Part shown: positions 35,801 through 44,773 of the stretch, piece after piece
How positions within the stretch are numbered: the first letter of the stretch is position 1
Layout: each line of letters begins with the position of its first letter
From: Labyrinthula sp. Ha
Taxonomy: Eukaryota > Sar > Bigyra > Labyrinthulida > Labyrinthulaceae
Assembly (NCBI GenBank): GCA_015227615.1
Contig: JAALGZ010000011.1
Coordinates: 1-64,000 of the forward strand
Direction of reading: 5' to 3'
DNA: 64,000 nucleotides
Program-made: the position numbers and the translations under genes
Notes under the pieces: model-generated
The model's input: only the letters and a program-made list of their open reading frames with translations
What the model was told of the DNA's origin: nothing
Database searches by the model: none

Positions 35801-36815
35801 CCCTGGATCATTTTAGATCAAGGCGCAGAGAATCTTAGCCAACAAAGTCGAATTTATCCGCCTTAATATTGATCCAGTTGCATTGAGCATGACCGATATT
35901 TTAAGTCAGCTAGAGGGGCTCAGAAGTAGAGTTATGGATTATATTACCATGGATTTAAAAGAGGTTTTAGCTGTTGTTCAACGTGGTCCCAGAGGTTCTA
36001 ATGAGCAACTTGAATTGTTCTTTCCAAACGCTCTTCATAACTACATCCTAGGCTACTATCTTCATGCTGGTTAAGTTTTTGTTTTTGAATTTAAGATGTG
36101 CTACATTTGTATCTTGTTTCCTGCGTTTGATGGTGTGTTTGAGGGTTATTTCGGTTACATGAAGGTATTTTTGGAGGTTTGGTCACTATTAGTGATATAG
36201 AATTTCATGTTTCTTCATCCTTCCTCTTCAGTTCGTAGTGAGTGTTCCAGAAGACTTGTTTCAGGCCCAGAAGATATGTGATCAACTGTAGCTGCAGTTG
36301 GTATTTAATCGTTCCAGATGTTGTTTTGCTCACGTTCCAATTGCGAAGTGGGTATTCTTGGCGCAGTGAGAATACCTAGCCAGCTAGGCGGATTCTCATT
36401 CCTCAACTTACTGTTTAGGGTTATTCTGCGCGGGTTGAAGGTCCTTGCTGTTAGTGCGAAGAGGGCGGTTGGGTGGCTCTCACGTTCACCTGGTGGGTCT
36501 TCTGCCGGCGGTATAAGTTCTTCATTTTCTTGTATATACTCTATTATTTTTGTTCATTAGATTCTTCTCTATGGCCTAATCCGGCATAGTGATAACAAAT
36601 TGTGTCTACCAGTCAAATAACTCTATCTATAAATAAAATATTGTCACACCTCAAATCTCTATCGGTACGATATAGCGGGCTACTATTCCAATGTTTCCCC
36701 TAAGCCTTAACGGTACACTGGCTACTACTGTATTTCTCCATGTCCTAACGGTACAGTAGTTATTCTCACTACGATCTTTGAGGTAATTCTCAGGACTATA
36801 CATATTAAGCGGTAT
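32805..36815. other. gene-poor region with a GC-richer patch
   Basis: No accepted gene. Most of it is AT-rich non-coding DNA. Between about 35330 and 36560 the composition is visibly less AT-rich and short frames look protein-like. One example is 35750-36074 on the plus strand, with a leucine-rich helical stretch containing LSMTDILSQLEGLRSRV and VLAVVQRGPRGSNEQL. I cannot name it; a decayed transposon protein is the likeliest explanation. Around 36660-36760 the hexamer CGGTAC recurs three times. Confidence 0.4.
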
Positions 36816-36870
36816 TACTTTTTCTACACGCGTGTAATTTACACGCGGCAATCTATTGGTTCAATTTTGA
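36816..36870 (+). repeat. inverted repeat copy A with CG-rich palindrome
   Basis: About 55 bp that reappears, inverted and roughly 80% alike by eye, at 39578-39636. The core is palindromic: CGCGTGTAA-T-TTACACGCG at 36829-36847 and ACACGCGTGT at 36826-36835, followed by GCAATCTATTGGTTCAATTT. Similarity fades over the next 40 bp (a TACCATAGTAAATT-type tail). The pair could be termini of one 2.8-kb element or two opposed copies of an element's 5' end. Confidence 0.6.
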
Positions 36871-36980
36871 AATGGCCAATTATACCATAGTAAATTCAGA
36901 AAGCACAATCCAACAATCAAGAAATGCAGACGAAAAGACGATCAAAGGATCGCAACCTCCAAGAGAGGTTTAAAAAAGCT

Positions 36981-37005
36981 GTGAGAGGCAGGCAGTGCCT
37001 CTCAC
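36981..37005. repeat. perfect 10-bp-stem hairpin
   Basis: GTGAGAGGCA, five bases (GGCAG), then TGCCTCTCAC: a perfect 10-bp inverted repeat with 60% G+C in the stem, standing out in AT-rich DNA, followed within ten bases by an A-run. No coding frame covers it. It might be a structured RNA, a transposon end or a protein-binding dyad. Confidence 0.6.
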
Positions 37006-37133
37006 TCGTTGTAAAAAAAAATGATTCTTTTTTTTATTTCTTAGGTTTGAATAAAAACAAATGAAAAACAATATAAAGTCAAATGAAAAAGAATATGAAA
37101 AAGAAGATTTTGAAAACAAGATTCTTAAAAAAG

Positions 37134-37290
37134 GTGCAAGGTCAGTCAAAAAAAATATTCTTAACCAAAATATCGATGTAAATTCATTTAAAAAAGAATA
37201 TTCTCAACCATAATATCGATGCAACATCAGTCAAACAAAAATATTCTCCACCAAAATATCGATGCAAGATCAGTCAAACAAAAATATGAA
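37134..37290. repeat. 43-bp minisatellite, about 3.5 copies
   Basis: The motif TATCGATG recurs at 37171, 37214 and 37257, exactly 43 bp apart, and each interval contains TCAGTCAAA-type and AATATTCT sequences. The fourth copy decays after AAAAATATGAAAAAT. The second copy is the most diverged. Non-coding. Confidence 0.75.
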
Positions 37291-39076
37291 AAATAAAGCG
37301 AAAAGGGATGGAAGTTTAACAGCAAAAATATGAAAAAGAAAATAAAAGCGGATTAAAGTTTTAGAAAAAACTGCACCTAGATTAAAGCATCAACCCACTT
37401 AAGTTTTTAATTTTAATTTTAACAAGAATCTAAATCTTCTGAATTTCAGTTTTCAAAATCATTTGTTTTAAACCTTTAATTATGTCAGTTCATATATTTA
37501 ATCATTAACTTCTACACATATTTACAAGTTTCTGTATTCAACCTATGGAAAAAGATTTAAATCCATCCTCATCTTCATAGAGGGCCGATTGGGAAAGGAG
37601 GGCCAAGTCATGGGGGCCATTTTTAAAGAAGTGGGGAGCATGAAAGGTTCCCTGCTACGCTAGGGTCAGGCAACATCACATTTTATTGTTTCTGAACTAT
37701 TAATATTTATTTGTTATCTTCTAGTACACTTCACTTTGTTCCCAGCCTCCTTTATGTTTCCTCAAAGTATAAGAAAATGGAACTATGATAAAAAATAAGT
37801 TATTCCTTGAATTTATATTTACGAGAAAAGAGAAAAAAAAGAACAATAACTAAAATAGCACTACAATATTTTCTGTTATGTTTAAAATACTTAAGTTTAA
37901 AATTTTAATTTCTAAAGTAAAGAGTACTGATGTCCTATTGAACCACTTGAAACAACCGTTTGCAACTGTTGAAAGGTGCAAAAACATCTCGATTTCTGTA
38001 GCAACTTCAAAATGTACTTAGATTTCTAGCTCTCTTGTTTTTGGAGCGTTTTCTAGGACCTTTTCATTTTCAAGTAGGTTCCCAATACAGTTCTCAATTT
38101 TCTGCAGTTTTTCCTTCTTTGTTTTTTCTGATTTTGGGCCAAATGGCCCACTTTTCAACCCCGCTACCTCAAAATTTTCGTAAAATATGATTTTGGCTAT
38201 ATGACCCAAATTTGAAATCCTGAAACTACAAATGTCATTAGTTAGTTAGCTAATTAAGGATTAAATGGGCCTAGTGGCCTAACCTTCTACGAGCCTGGTA
38301 CTTACTACACTCTTAACTTTTCGAGGTTCCGTTATACCACTTACTATGCTTCTTGTTACTATCAATATCTTGTCCTTTTCTTTGCTTCTTATTGCTCAGT
38401 TTTCCAGGATACCTGATTTCATTCGCCCAAGGTTGCATTACTCAAGGTTTTCCATAAATGATTTCCCAAAACCTCAATCTTAAATCAATCAAAATTGAAA
38501 AAGGATTGAAATTCATATCTGCCGAGCCAAGTAGGCCGAAGCAGACGATGGGAAGTGTCAATGACGTTTCTGAGGGCTACAATGAATCTTATGATAGATC
38601 TCTGAACAAGCTTTCGAGCGGTTTGTGCTGATTTTGACTGGAATGTGGTGGTGTTGGATCCCAGGGTCGTTCTGGTGCATCGGGGTTTTAGCTGGGGTCG
38701 ATCCAAGGTCGCGAAAGGTATATTCTTGTTTCCTGAGGTTAATAGGGGTCCAAGGGAGGTGTATCTTGAATGTTCCAGCCAGTTCCAGGGTCAGGATGTG
38801 GGTGTTGGATGTTTGGATGTTCAGATGTTTTGGGTTGGGATGGAGTTAGAGAGGTCGATTCTGGCTGTATTCTGGGGATAGAGAGAGCTGTGTTCCACTG
38901 CTGGTTAAGGTTGTAATAACTTTCAAGTACAGTTGTTGTTTTCAGTCGTGTTACTTGTGCTGCCACGGTATCTTGCTACTTGCTCTGGATAGTTGCCCGT
39001 GGTCGGTGTTCTTGATCCTGTATTTAAAGTCGCAGTTTCTCTTCACTCTTCAGCACCATTCTACTCACTTGTGTAC
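37291..39076. other. intergenic region, possible transposon debris
   Basis: 37291-38480 is AT-rich with nothing recognisable. 38600-39000 is less AT-rich, with overlapping short frames on both strands (for example 38645-38881 plus, 38739-38966 minus). Since it adjoins the LINE endonuclease fragment at 39077-39580, it may be decayed sequence of the same element, but I see no conserved residues to prove it. Confidence 0.4.
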
Positions 39077-39580
39077 CTAACCTTCATCTAAAAGATAACA
39101 TCCTTCTCTTTTCATCTTTTTCTTGTCAGTGCCTTGGAGAACTACTTTCAGGATCCTGTCGCTAGTACTTTGAACTGTAGAAACGTTGCAAGCAAGTTCT
39201 TCAGCCAAGTAGGTCGCTACGCCTGCAGCTTCAGTAGGTGGTTTTGAGAAAAACCACTTATCTTTGCTGCTGCTGACCTTCACCTTTTCCCTCAACATCT
39301 TCTAACCGCTTGCATGTAGTTCTTGTAACATCAAAACTGACAGTTGCTCAGTTTTTTCTCCTAAAAGGTTAAGTTTTGTTGTAGTAAGACCACCTACGTT
39401 AACAGAAACTAGATGTAGCCTCTGTTCACGCTGGCTCGCACACTCTAGATCCTCTGTAGAGGTCGAAGTCAAGCAGCTCCGTTGAGGCAAGGACATGTAA
39501 CTGGTTGTCTTGCTTCGTGCCCAAAATTTAAATTTCATTAATGCTTTAATTTTACCTATGCCATAAATTATCATTCTCAC
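39077..39580 (-). mobile_element. LINE fragment, N-terminal part of the AP-type endonuclease
   Basis: On the minus strand, LHLVSVNVGGLTTTKLNLL then LSVLMLQELH is the opening of the apurinic endonuclease domain of LINEs: the N-V-x-G-L strand, then the L-Q-E-L/T-H motif carrying the metal-binding glutamate. Downstream, GVATYLAEELACNVSTV and RILKVVLQG fit the next strands (G-V-A-x-Y, R-x-L-x-V-x-L). One in-frame stop near 39302 separates the two parts and the rest of the domain and the reverse transcriptase are missing or unrecognisable. The inverted-repeat copy B lies at its 5' end, so that repeat may belong to this LINE family's leader. Dead fragment. Confidence 0.65.
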
Positions 39581-39636
39581 AAAAATTCAACCAATCACAT
39601 GCCGCGTGTATATTACACGTGTGTAAAAAAGTCAAT
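39578..39636 (-). repeat. inverted repeat copy B
   Basis: Reverse-complement partner of 36816-36870. On the minus strand it reads ACTTTTTTACACACGTGTAA, then a TACACGCGGC core, then ATTGGTTGAATTTTT. It sits at the 5' edge of the LINE endonuclease fragment. Confidence 0.6.
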
Positions 39637-40398
39637 TCCCATATTAGGTGTCACTTATAAATAGGGTATTCGAGTAACCTCTCATACAAAATTCCATTTA
39701 ATCAGCGCAACGATAAGTTTCTTTTAAAGAAGCGTAGAGAAAGGCTCCATTAAGTACTTCATGATACTGAACCCTACTCATTTTTAGTTAATTTGGGTAT
39801 TCATTTCATTCATTTTTCCCGTTTAAAATCTCAACATTAACCTACTGGTTATCGTGGATCTTAAAATTATTACCAATAAATGAAAAACAGTTTTTTTCAT
39901 TCTTTATATGAATAATAAATATGGTACTTTGATTTGTTTCAATTGATTCTGATTACATTCTAAGCATCTATAAATTTGGTAGAAATAAAAAAAAAACAAG
40001 GAAATATTAGAATTGATCTTTAGGGAAAATATGGGTGATGCACATTTACAGAAATTTTCAACAAAACAAACCTGATGCTTGCGAACAATCACCAGATCAG
40101 CGCAAGTGTCAGCAACAAATAAATTTCACATCGATGCAACGCCTCTGAATGGTTCAGTACCGCGCCCGCGAATAATCCAGTCGGAAAAGCGTCGTCGCTT
40201 TTATCTGGCGTTTGACTTATCAATAGAAAGCTTTTGAAAAGATTTTGGCCAAAGAAGCTGGGAAATATGCAATACCTAAGAAAAATTGAAATGTAGAGAA
40301 TTTAATAATTACCAAAATTCCTGTTGGAGACTCTTATATATCATTTATGTTCTTCCATTAAATGAAGGTATATTTTGGGTAATGCATTATCCAAATAA
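39637..40398. other. intergenic, promoter region of PEX16
   Basis: AT-rich apart from a GC-richer patch at about 40140-40210. Within the patch, AAAAGCG-TCGT-CGCTTTT at 40185-40202 forms a 7-bp-stem, 4-base-loop hairpin about 200 bp before the PEX16 start. The role is unknown. No gene seen. Confidence 0.45.
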
Positions 40399-41490
40399 AT
40401 GAATGTATTGAAGAAATATCAAAAATATGTCAGAGAAAATCCTGAAAAGGCTAAACGATTAGAAGAATATTCAAGAATGATTTTACTCTTGGCCCCGCTC
40501 AGCAGAACTGGTCAATATAGTGAAGTGATAACGGAAGTAGGTTATTCCTTTGTTGGGAATCTTTCTACTCTGAACGAACACATTATATATTCTCCCAAAG
40601 TCGAACTCTCGAAAAGCATAAGAACTTTGTCCATGCTGCTCACAATTATTGGAAATTGTGAGGTAGCAACAGAGATATTTATTAAACACTTTCATCCAGA
40701 GCATGTTAAAACTCGTTTCATTATATTCCTTGAGGTATTGAAAGTTTTTCTTCGCCTACTACTCTTCAAATGGAGGTCCAGTATAAGCTCAAAACCAATA
40801 CTTCTGAAATCGAACGGTAGATATGAACCGAAAAAACTTTGTCTAGAACAAAAGCACAAGGAAGAAACTCACGCGAAATCGGATGAAGCTGTTGTGGGAG
40901 CTTCATCCACACAGAAGACCGAGAAGAATGTTGTATGGATTGGACCAAGAACGGGAAAAGTTATCAGGTTACCTCAAAACATGTCTAACTTGACAAATTC
41001 AGTCGAGATCAAAGAAATGAAGGAAATGAGAGGCAAAAGAGCCGAAGAAAGTAATATTACTGCACTAAAGTCTGAGGAAGCTTATTTTAAGAATCATGTC
41101 TTTTATGGCGAAGTATTATATATACTTCGTCCTCTATTATATGCTATAGCTTTTACAGTCATAAGGAAGCAAAAAAATAAAAGTATGAATTGGGTCTTAT
41201 GGTGTTGTAGTCTTTCGGTGGATATTATATCTCTACGTTTTAGTAACGCAACTGGAGAAAATGTTTTTATGAATATTTTGAAAAATGGAAATAGTGGTGA
41301 ATTATTGCGAAGAGTAAGTCTACTTAGTCTTTATCTGATGAGAAGTCCTTTTTATGAGTTTGGTACTCTAAGAGTAGCGGCTTCTATTCAAAATCTTATC
41401 AACTTATTACCGTACATGTCTGATAGTCAGATAATTAAAGAGACTCTTGATTACTATCATAATACTCACTTTTATATATCTAACTCTTAA
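40399..41490 (+). CDS. PEX16: Peroxisomal membrane biogenesis protein PEX16
   Basis: 363 residues, no intron, close to the family length. PEX16 is a membrane peroxin that, with PEX3 and PEX19, brings membrane proteins into new peroxisomes. Family features are the N-terminal YVRENPEKAKRLEEYSRMI helix, a hydrophobic IIFLEVLKVFLRLLLFKWR segment (about 110-130), and the diagnostic C-terminal half: a GEVLYILRPLLYAIA block, then WVLWCCSLSVDIISL and ELLRRVSLLSLYLMRSPFYE. The loop between residues about 130 and 230 is charged and variable, as in other members. The stop is only 19 bp before the start of the next gene on the same strand. Its presence says the organism makes peroxisomes, which argues against an anaerobic parasite without them. 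Confidence 0.9.
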   Translation: MNVLKKYQKYVRENPEKAKRLEEYSRMILLLAPLSRTGQYSEVITEVGYSFVGNLSTLNEHIIYSPKVELSKSIRTLSMLLTIIGNCEVATEIFIKHFHPEHVKTRFIIFLEVLKVFLRLLLFKWRSSISSKPILLKSNGRYEPKKLCLEQKHKEETHAKSDEAVVGASSTQKTEKNVVWIGPRTGKVIRLPQNMSNLTNSVEIKEMKEMRGKRAEESNITALKSEEAYFKNHVFYGEVLYILRPLLYAIAFTVIRKQKNKSMNWVLWCCSLSVDIISLRFSNATGENVFMNILKNGNSGELLRRVSLLSLYLMRSPFYEFGTLRVAASIQNLINLLPYMSDSQIIKETLDYYHNTHFYISNS

Positions 41491-41509
41491 GTTAGCCGTT
41501 TGGGATATT

Positions 41510-44500
41510 ATGTCGGAAACAGAAGAAAAGAAACCTCATTCTACTATAGAGTTGATAAAACATATTCTTGATATCGATCTTCCGGTTATAGAGCACAAGG
41601 ATGAGGAAAAAAATTCAGTAACATCAGCTCTTGAGAATATAAAACCCAAAAGAACTTACCCACACTGGGAGAATATAATTAATAAAGCACCTCTTCCGCA
41701 AACTTGTTCACTCACTGCGTCAAAAAAAAGCCTGGCCATTACCAATTTTCCAAAAAAACTTGTCTCTTGGACTCCAAGAGCGGTCGATTCAAAGCTTCCA
41801 TTTGGACAAACTTCTTCTTGCCTTAGAGTTTCAGTAAGGAACATAACAAGTAAAGCAGTACGTCTGTCGGTAAAACTCAAAAATTCGTCTTTTTTTTCAA
41901 TTAAAGAGATAAATTATGATACAGATGACGGTTATTTAGCACCCGGGTTAAAGGTGGAAATTATCATTTCAGTTCTACCCTTGGAAAATGTCACAGAAAA
42001 TCTCGTTCAAGGTCTACTGAAATTGAGTTGCTACCAAAAGCCCAGTTTTGCTCAAATTGAAGATATTCCTTTAAGTGTTACTTGGATTTTACCCTCGATA
42101 ACTCTTGGAAAAAATGTCTTCTTTGGATCATTGTTTATTTCAAAAAATGCAATTGAACTTCTAGATTTTTCGTTTATTTGTAGAAAAATAATCTTCTTTA
42201 AGTGTAGAGGAAATTTTACTACTTTGTCTTTATCCTCTGCTACAGTTGATGGTAAAGATGACCTTGAATATTTTCATATAGAACCTAATGTATTTGTTAG
42301 CACAGGGGAAGAGGATAATCACTCTGCTCTGTTAGAGTGGAATCTCATTACCTTAAAGAGACTTAAGTTGAACATCACTAATAATGTGTGTATTGAACAA
42401 TTGGTACAGCCAATAACTGTAGTGGTAAATGACGAAATTTTACTCCCCCAACTAGAAGGTCGTATGAATCTAGTATGGTTTCCTTCTCTGGAAATACAGC
42501 TTACGTCTTCTCTATGCGAAAGTAGCCCTCTCATGTTAAACCATTTTTACTTAATTGAAGGATACTTTGATGTAGATTTTGGAAAAAATGGTATAAAAGA
42601 CTTACCAACATGTGTATTTTCTACGAAGGCTTTAAGTTCACAAGGTAGTCTAAGCGTTGATATAGAACCTTCAAGGTTTTGTTTAACGAGTTCAACAACA
42701 CAAAGATTTTCTTTTACAATTAACGTCACTGCTTTGAGGCAGGAAGAAAATGAAGTAATCACAATTTTGCTATTTGTAGAAAATAAATTTGAGAATATGT
42801 CTTGTTTGCTTTCAGAAAGTTGTAAGTTACTGAAAAAAATTAAACTTGCAGAAAGTTGTATTCCAGTATCAGTTTCAGCACCAAGACTTCTGACTCCGGT
42901 ACTTGACTGTAGTGATACTTTTCATCTTTCATTTGATAAAACTCTTAAAGCCTTTGTTACACTGAAACCAGCCGATAATCTTCCTGCAGATGCAAACATA
43001 TACTTTCTTGTGAGGGCACTTTGTTCGAATGAAATTCTTAATATATATCCAAAGCATTGCTTTGATATGTGGTGTATGGAAAGAGAAAGAACAAAAATAA
43101 AATCATTTAATCTTAGTCTATCAAAGTATAGTGGACATATAGAAGCTTTGTTAGATACAACAGACACCAACATTTATTTTGAAATTAAATGTTTTTCTTC
43201 AAATATATTAGGAATAAATTGTAGTGAGATCTACGCGAAGCTGAATAATACAACAAGTGTTGAACAACATAACCTCAAAGTCCAAGTCAAAATATCACTC
43301 CTACCTGTACATTTAGATAGAGCATTCATCTCCTCTAACGAACATATGGTTCCTATTTCTTTCACTAGGAGTTCAGAGAAATTATTTGAAGCCAGTGTAG
43401 ATATGCGATACTGTTCTGAGTTGAGTTCCGAGAGAAAGCACTTACGTTTATTTATATCCAATACTAATCCTATATTTTTATCAGTTTGTTGCGCCCTCTG
43501 TATTAATGGAAGAAGTTTTGAACAGCTTGAAAGTATAAAGCCGAAAGGGGCATTTACCAAAATAGATATTATTCTAGAGACCTTTCCCATGGAAGAAGTT
43601 AATGCAATAAAAATAGTTCTATTTCTCAGAGGTAGCAAATTATCTATTCCTATTATAATTTTTTTGCTGTCACTAGTGCACAAACCCTTGAAGAAATACG
43701 TTATCACCAACAAGTTCCGTCTACGGAAAGGAATGCTAGCGATGACATCTCTTTGCAAGCGCACAATAGATCACTGTGATCCAACTATTGAAAGGTTGGA
43801 TGAAGTAATTCAGATTAGTCAAACTAGATTGGATTTTAGCTGTTTGGGAGTGATAAATTCTTGCAGGCAAAGAAGGCTTTTTATACAAAATATGTCAACT
43901 TCGCTTTTAAAAGTTTATATTAACATACAAGAGAAGCTTCCTGTGGATGAGAAAATTATATACTGGGAATTCTCTTTACATAATTTGTATTTTGCTCCAA
44001 TTTTCAATGAGAAGCTACTCCAACCTCCAGTCTTCTATTGCAATCAAAACCACTTGCTACTTTATCCAAAGGAAAAGAGTTGTATTATTATTGAATATAA
44101 ACCAAGAGAGAGAATTGTGTCTATTTTTGGAGAACTACTGTTCCACTTGGTTGTATTACAACAACCATCTTCTTTTAGAAAACTAATTCCTGATGAGAAT
44201 GAAGAAGCTAGCGATCTAGGTTCCAACAGTATTAATACAAATAAATTAAGCTTATCCACTTTTCAAAGTCGTGAAACTATACGAAGGAAGGTTCTTAATA
44301 GTAAATCTATGGAAATCCTAGTAAAAACTGATGAGATAAAACTTACTTTTTATCAGGGTTTACGACGTGTAGAGCCCAACTCCTTATTGAGTCAGTTATG
44401 TTACTCACTACAAGAAATCACTACAGCAAGAGTTTTTCTTACTCTAACTGTACACTCACTATCTATGTTTCCTGTACAGCTTTATCCCAGACTTATGAGG

Positions 44501-44773
44501 GGAACATTCTTTAAGATATCTCTACCTGAAGAGGAAACAGTCATGCCCTATAGTCAAGCAGCAATACACATATCTATTCGACATAACATTCTTAAACTTA
44601 TTCCTACCGAAACTAAGTCCTTAAAGAAATGGATTGCGCTGGAGGATAAACTACATATTGGAACCAATTGTGATAAAGCATATTGTTTTGGGCTTAAATG
44701 TATGTTCTTATCATCTTCTATATTTGGAATAGACCGCTTAGAAAAAAGCCAATATTGTATCCCGAATAAATAA
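41510..44773 (+). CDS. Large ASH/MSP-domain-like protein, probably axonemal
   Basis: 1087 residues from the ATG at 41510, chosen because it lies just after the PEX16 stop; an earlier in-frame ATG at 41447 would overlap PEX16 and encode a hydrophobic leader. No intron. Much of the protein is beta-rich without membrane helices. Two regions resemble ASH/MSP-type immunoglobulin folds of ciliary proteins (HYDIN, DLEC1, CFAP families). The first is at about 85-190, with SSCLRVSVRNITSKAVRLSV and a LAPGLKVEIIISVLP strand. The second is at about 764-870, with VIQISQTRLDFSCLGVINSC then RRLFIQNMSTSLLKVYI. Such domains are repeated in central-pair and other axonemal proteins. With IFT122 in the same window, a flagellar role is sensible, but I cannot name the ortholog. 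It is tightly packed behind PEX16. Confidence 0.7.
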   Translation: MSETEEKKPHSTIELIKHILDIDLPVIEHKDEEKNSVTSALENIKPKRTYPHWENIINKAPLPQTCSLTASKKSLAITNFPKKLVSWTPRAVDSKLPFGQTSSCLRVSVRNITSKAVRLSVKLKNSSFFSIKEINYDTDDGYLAPGLKVEIIISVLPLENVTENLVQGLLKLSCYQKPSFAQIEDIPLSVTWILPSITLGKNVFFGSLFISKNAIELLDFSFICRKIIFFKCRGNFTTLSLSSATVDGKDDLEYFHIEPNVFVSTGEEDNHSALLEWNLITLKRLKLNITNNVCIEQLVQPITVVVNDEILLPQLEGRMNLVWFPSLEIQLTSSLCESSPLMLNHFYLIEGYFDVDFGKNGIKDLPTCVFSTKALSSQGSLSVDIEPSRFCLTSSTTQRFSFTINVTALRQEENEVITILLFVENKFENMSCLLSESCKLLKKIKLAESCIPVSVSAPRLLTPVLDCSDTFHLSFDKTLKAFVTLKPADNLPADANIYFLVRALCSNEILNIYPKHCFDMWCMERERTKIKSFNLSLSKYSGHIEALLDTTDTNIYFEIKCFSSNILGINCSEIYAKLNNTTSVEQHNLKVQVKISLLPVHLDRAFISSNEHMVPISFTRSSEKLFEASVDMRYCSELSSERKHLRLFISNTNPIFLSVCCALCINGRSFEQLESIKPKGAFTKIDIILETFPMEEVNAIKIVLFLRGSKLSIPIIIFLLSLVHKPLKKYVITNKFRLRKGMLAMTSLCKRTIDHCDPTIERLDEVIQISQTRLDFSCLGVINSCRQRRLFIQNMSTSLLKVYINIQEKLPVDEKIIYWEFSLHNLYFAPIFNEKLLQPPVFYCNQNHLLLYPKEKSCIIIEYKPRERIVSIFGELLFHLVVLQQPSSFRKLIPDENEEASDLGSNSINTNKLSLSTFQSRETIRRKVLNSKSMEILVKTDEIKLTFYQGLRRVEPNSLLSQLCYSLQEITTARVFLTLTVHSLSMFPVQLYPRLMRGTFFKISLPEEETVMPYSQAAIHISIRHNILKLIPTETKSLKKWIALEDKLHIGTNCDKAYCFGLKCMFLSSSIFGIDRLEKSQYCIPNK

